32,171 nt of DNA, from the NCBI GenBank assembly GCA_025765595.1, contig JAIVFH010000290.1, positions 1-32,171 on the forward strand, written 5' to 3'. Both the position numbers and the translations under genes were made by a program. Under the pieces are notes generated by a model. That model had not been told where the DNA came from. It saw only the letters and a list, made by a program, of their open reading frames with translations, and did no database searches. The stretch is from Obelidium mucronatum. Lineage: Eukaryota > Chytridiomycota > Chytridiomycetes > Chytridiales > Chytriomycetaceae. The first letter of the stretch is position 1. Each line of letters starts with the position of its first letter. Positions 29,546 to 32,171 of the stretch are shown piece after piece.

Positions 29546-29553
29546 TATAAAAA
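29546..29553 (+). promoter_or_regulatory. TATA box of the SulP permease gene
   Basis: The sequence tataaaaa ends 41 nt before the ATG at 29595, in an AT-rich stretch at a plausible distance for a short leader. Confidence 0.5.
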
Positions 29554-29594
29554 GGAAAGGTGATTGAGCAGAATTCTGTTTTAACCAATTACCG

Positions 29595-31824
29595 ATGACA
29601 TTCGACGAAGAGCCCGAAACTCAGTTTGAAGAAATCAAGCGCTCTGTGAAAGAAACAGCCAAGAATCTGCCTCAATCCGCCAAGGCATATGTCAAGACTC
29701 TGTTCCCCATTCTGACATGGATGCCAAGATATAACTTGCAGTGGTTTATCGGAGATTTTATTGCTGGTTTCACCATTGCTCTCATTTTATTCCCTCAAGT
29801 ATGTGAATATTTGCCATCTGCTTCTGTCAAATACTAACATCAAATTCACAGGCCATTTCCTACGCTACTAAGCTTGCCGGACTCCCAGCAGAATACGGAC
29901 TGTATACTGGATTTGTCGGGTGCTTGCTTTATTCTGTATTTGCCACATCGAAAGACGTAACAATCGGGCTCACTGCAGTGTTGGCGCTTGTAATTGGTCA
30001 ATCTATCAACACGAACTTAGGCTCTAAGGCTACATCAGGCGAAAAAGTCACCTTTGCTATCACTCTCAGTTTTTGGACTGGACTCATTCAACTGTTCATT
30101 GGGTTCTTCCGTCTTGGAGTAATTGTTGACTTTGTCCCAATTCCTGTCATTGCCGGATTCACCTCTGGTGCCTGTATCCAGATCCAAATTCAACAACTTC
30201 CAGGTCTCTTTGGTGTAAAAAACATCAACACCAACGAAAATCCACCCTACCAAATCCTGTACGACTTTTTGAGTGCTGTAGGAAGTGGAACATCAAAGTA
30301 CGACGCCATCTTTGGTGTTACCGCCTTGTTCTTCCTGTTCTCCATCAAGTACCTGTTTGCCCACTTGGCCAAGAAAACTCCTGTTCTCAGATTTATTGGG
30401 TTCATGCGAAACGCCATTGTGTTGATTGTCTACATTGGAGTTTCCTATGCGTTCCGCGACAGAGCAGATATGCCATTTGCTATTGTTAAAACAATCCCCA
30501 AAGGATTATCTGGTATTCGAGGACCAGAGCTGTCTGCCTCTTACTCTGCCAAGATTTTGCCTGCAGTTCCAACCATCTTCATTATTTCTCTTTTGGAACA
30601 CATTGCCGTTGTCAAGATGTATGGTCGTCAAAACGGATACACCATTAACCCAAATCAAGAAACAATTGCGCTTGGTTTGACAAACGTCATTGGTTCGTTT
30701 ATTGGGGCAGTCCCATCGACTGGTTCTTTCTCTCGTTCTGCCATCAAGTCTTCATCAGGTGTTAGAACTCCGTTTGGAACTTTCTACACTGGTGTTCTTG
30801 TTATTATTGGACTCTTTACTATCACTGATGTCTTGTACTATATTCCAAGTGCGGTGTTGTCAGCCATTGTTATTGCGGCCATCTTTGAGTTGTTTGTGAA
30901 CTTCAAGATTCTCAAAAACGTTTTCCAGATTGAAAGTGAGTGAACAATCAAGATTTTCAATAATCATCCCGTGGTTTTTTAACCACTGACTTTTTTTCTT
31001 TCTAATTTTTAGTTTTGGACGGTCTTGGATTTGTGATCGCCTTGGTTGTCTGTTTGGTTTCCACAATTGAAAATTCCTTGTACGCGTCTGTCGGATGGTC
31101 TGTGATTGTTCTCCTCGCACGCATTGCCCGCCCTAAGATCAAGCCACTTGCACGCACTGCATCCGGAAGCTGGGTTGATGCTCAGTTGGAGAGCACAAAA
31201 AAGAACCCGGAACCATTGGCTCCAGGACCGCAGGGAATTCTCGTTTTTCGAATCGAGGAGTCGCTTACATATCCAAACTCTGGATTCTTTGCCGAACGTC
31301 TCAAGGAAACCGTGCTCCAGACATTTAGATACACCGGAACACACAAACAAGCGTCTGACAAAATGTGGAGTGATGACACTGAAGAACGCGCTCTAGCCCG
31401 CGAAAAACTTGGATTGGAGACCCTTCAGCCGCTTCGGGCTGTGGTTTTGGACTTTGCCGCAGTGAACCACGTGGACTACACAGGTCTTCAAGCCTTGCTG
31501 GATTCCAAGAATGACTTGTCGAGATTTGCAGGACGCACTGTACCGTACTACTTTGTTAACGCGCACCGCGGACAACTCAATACATTGCTTCGCGTGCCAA
31601 TTAGTGCCGGTGTAGATGTTACTCCTGGAAACACGAAACCGGCACAAGAAGGATTCATCGGCAGGTTCAAGAAGGACCCGGAAGCAGACGTATTGTTCCA
31701 CCAGGAGCGCGTCAAGGCTTTGGTGTATTTCCGAGACACTATCGATGATGCAATCGAGGCCGCCAATTTGGAAACCTTGGGGTCACTATCAGAAGCAGAA
31801 GTTGAAGTTGTGTCTTCAAAGTAA
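29595..31824 (+). CDS. SLC26/SulP anion (sulfate) permease with STAS domain
   Basis: Three exons: 29595-29798, 29852-30935, 31013-31824, giving 699 aa with consistent phases. The first intron has a clear branch site (actaac). The N-terminal sulfate-transporter region is diagnostic: WFIGDFIAGFTIALILFPQ, then AISYATKLAGLPAEYGLYTG, then multiple membrane helices (gate and core domains) through about residue 465. The C-terminal STAS domain is marked by LRAVVLDFAAVNHVDYTGLQ and FVNAHRGQLNTLLRV. Transporters of this family take up sulfate or other oxyanions across the plasma membrane. The length suits the fungal family. The specific anion is inferred. A poly(A) signal aataaa lies at 31855-31860. 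Confidence 0.92.
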
Positions 31825-31881
31825 TTTCTATTCCGACGTATTATGGGCTGTTAGAATAAAGTAAATAGATTGAGTTAAAGC

Positions 31882-32064
31882 ATGCCCTTCAACAAGTCTG
31901 AAGTAACAAAGATCGCCACTGGAGCCGGGCTGGACTTTACCAAAGACGTAAACAAAGATCATTATCGATTACTTGGACGAGACCAAAGAAGCCTCACCGC
32001 TGCCTCAACGACGAGAAATGTAGTATTATTATTACAAATAAAGAAATACAGTTACATTTACTGA
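31882..32064 (+). pseudogene. Broken or misread small ORF
   Basis: The ORF begins MPFNKSEVTKIATGAGLDFT and runs 60 codons, but the composition turns odd after residue 22. In another frame the downstream DNA reads IIDYLDETKEASPLPQRREM then TAG. The two parts are separated by about 10 bases (gtaaacaaag), too short for an intron, so a frameshift is likely. I do not recognise the family. It could be a young pseudogene or a sequence error in a small gene. Confidence 0.3.
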
Positions 32065-32077
32065 GAACATTGCATTA

Positions 32078-32171
32078 TTATCCACGAAAGTTATTCTTTA
32101 ACTCACGTAGTTTCGCCATAACAGCCACAGGATCCCTCTCACCCCCAATCGCATCCTGAACGGAAGCAACA
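32078..32171 (-). CDS. 3' end of an unidentified gene (runs off the window)
   Basis: Minus-strand reading from the window edge gives 30-31 codons, VASVQDAIGGERDPVAVMAK then LRELKNNFRG and a TAA at 32080-32078. The composition is helical and protein-like, and the stop is followed by a second TAA. The fragment is too short to identify. Confidence 0.45.
   Translation of the reverse strand, partial: VASVQDAIGGERDPVAVMAKLRELKNNFRG

Larger units (their letters stand above)
29295..29594. other. Intergenic, upstream region of the SulP gene
   Basis: This spacer of 300 bases carries the CACGTG element and TATA box annotated separately, plus a short inverted pair (gttagcgaagctaatg region near 29446-29459). 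No gene is seen. Confidence 0.45.

Noticed and set aside
1..32171. tRNA or rRNA genes, transposases, reverse transcriptases
   Set aside because: None recognised by reading either strand; no cloverleaf boxes and no transposon protein motifs were seen.

Overview
The window is nuclear DNA from a fungus, most likely an early-diverging zoosporic (chytrid-type) lineage. Genes sit on both strands, a few hundred bases or less apart. Nearly all are split by short GT-AG introns (46-103 nt, one exception of 643 nt). Recognisable products are fungal or opisthokont: verprolin/WIP, deoxyhypusine hydroxylase, a TFIP11/Ntr1 spliceosome factor, a voltage-gated proton channel, a Pho80-type cyclin, a SulP permease and a GPI-anchored GH26 mannanase. 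The lineage is inferred from gene content and intron style. Gene models were spliced by hand; exon phases add up in every model marked as spliced.

Left third (1-9.6 kb). Two tandem, weakly similar type I membrane proteins (103-864, 1143-1823) come first. They are followed by a short and a long version of a Pro/Gly-rich double-hydrophobic-segment protein (2092-2518, 2982-4386) that share an intron position. A verprolin/WIP gene (4534-5602, minus) is head-to-head with a DUF1279/FAM210-like gene (5647-6018), with 44 bp between start codons. A 1116-residue, membrane-anchored, mostly disordered protein (6092-9609) follows.

Decayed middle (9.6-12.2 kb). No intact gene is seen. The stretch holds a broken copy of the 3' end of the 1116-residue gene, a broken copy of the DUF1279 gene in swapped order, and a frameshifted coiled-coil-like remnant.

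Glycosyltransferase (12182-15441, minus). This is a GT2-like polytopic membrane enzyme. Its second intron is swollen to 643 nt by about two dozen perfect GC-rich mini-hairpins, and its first exon is much richer in GC than the rest of the gene.

Right half (16-32 kb). In order: an Hv1-type proton channel; deoxyhypusine hydroxylase divergent from a TFIP11/Ntr1-like G-patch protein; secreted GH26; a minus-strand protein joining a TIR-like domain (RAWCVFE motif) to a kinesin-light-chain-type TPR array; two tandem PLP-dependent class V aminotransferase-fold genes (the first with a damaged 3' end) flanking a small cyclin; a SLC26/SulP permease with a CACGTG element and TATA box; a broken small ORF; and the 3' end of an unidentified minus-strand gene.

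The most notable items are the hairpin array in the glycosyltransferase intron, the TIR-like/TPR protein, the scrambled duplicate fragments, and the PLP paralogues whose introns are all multiples of three and free of stops.
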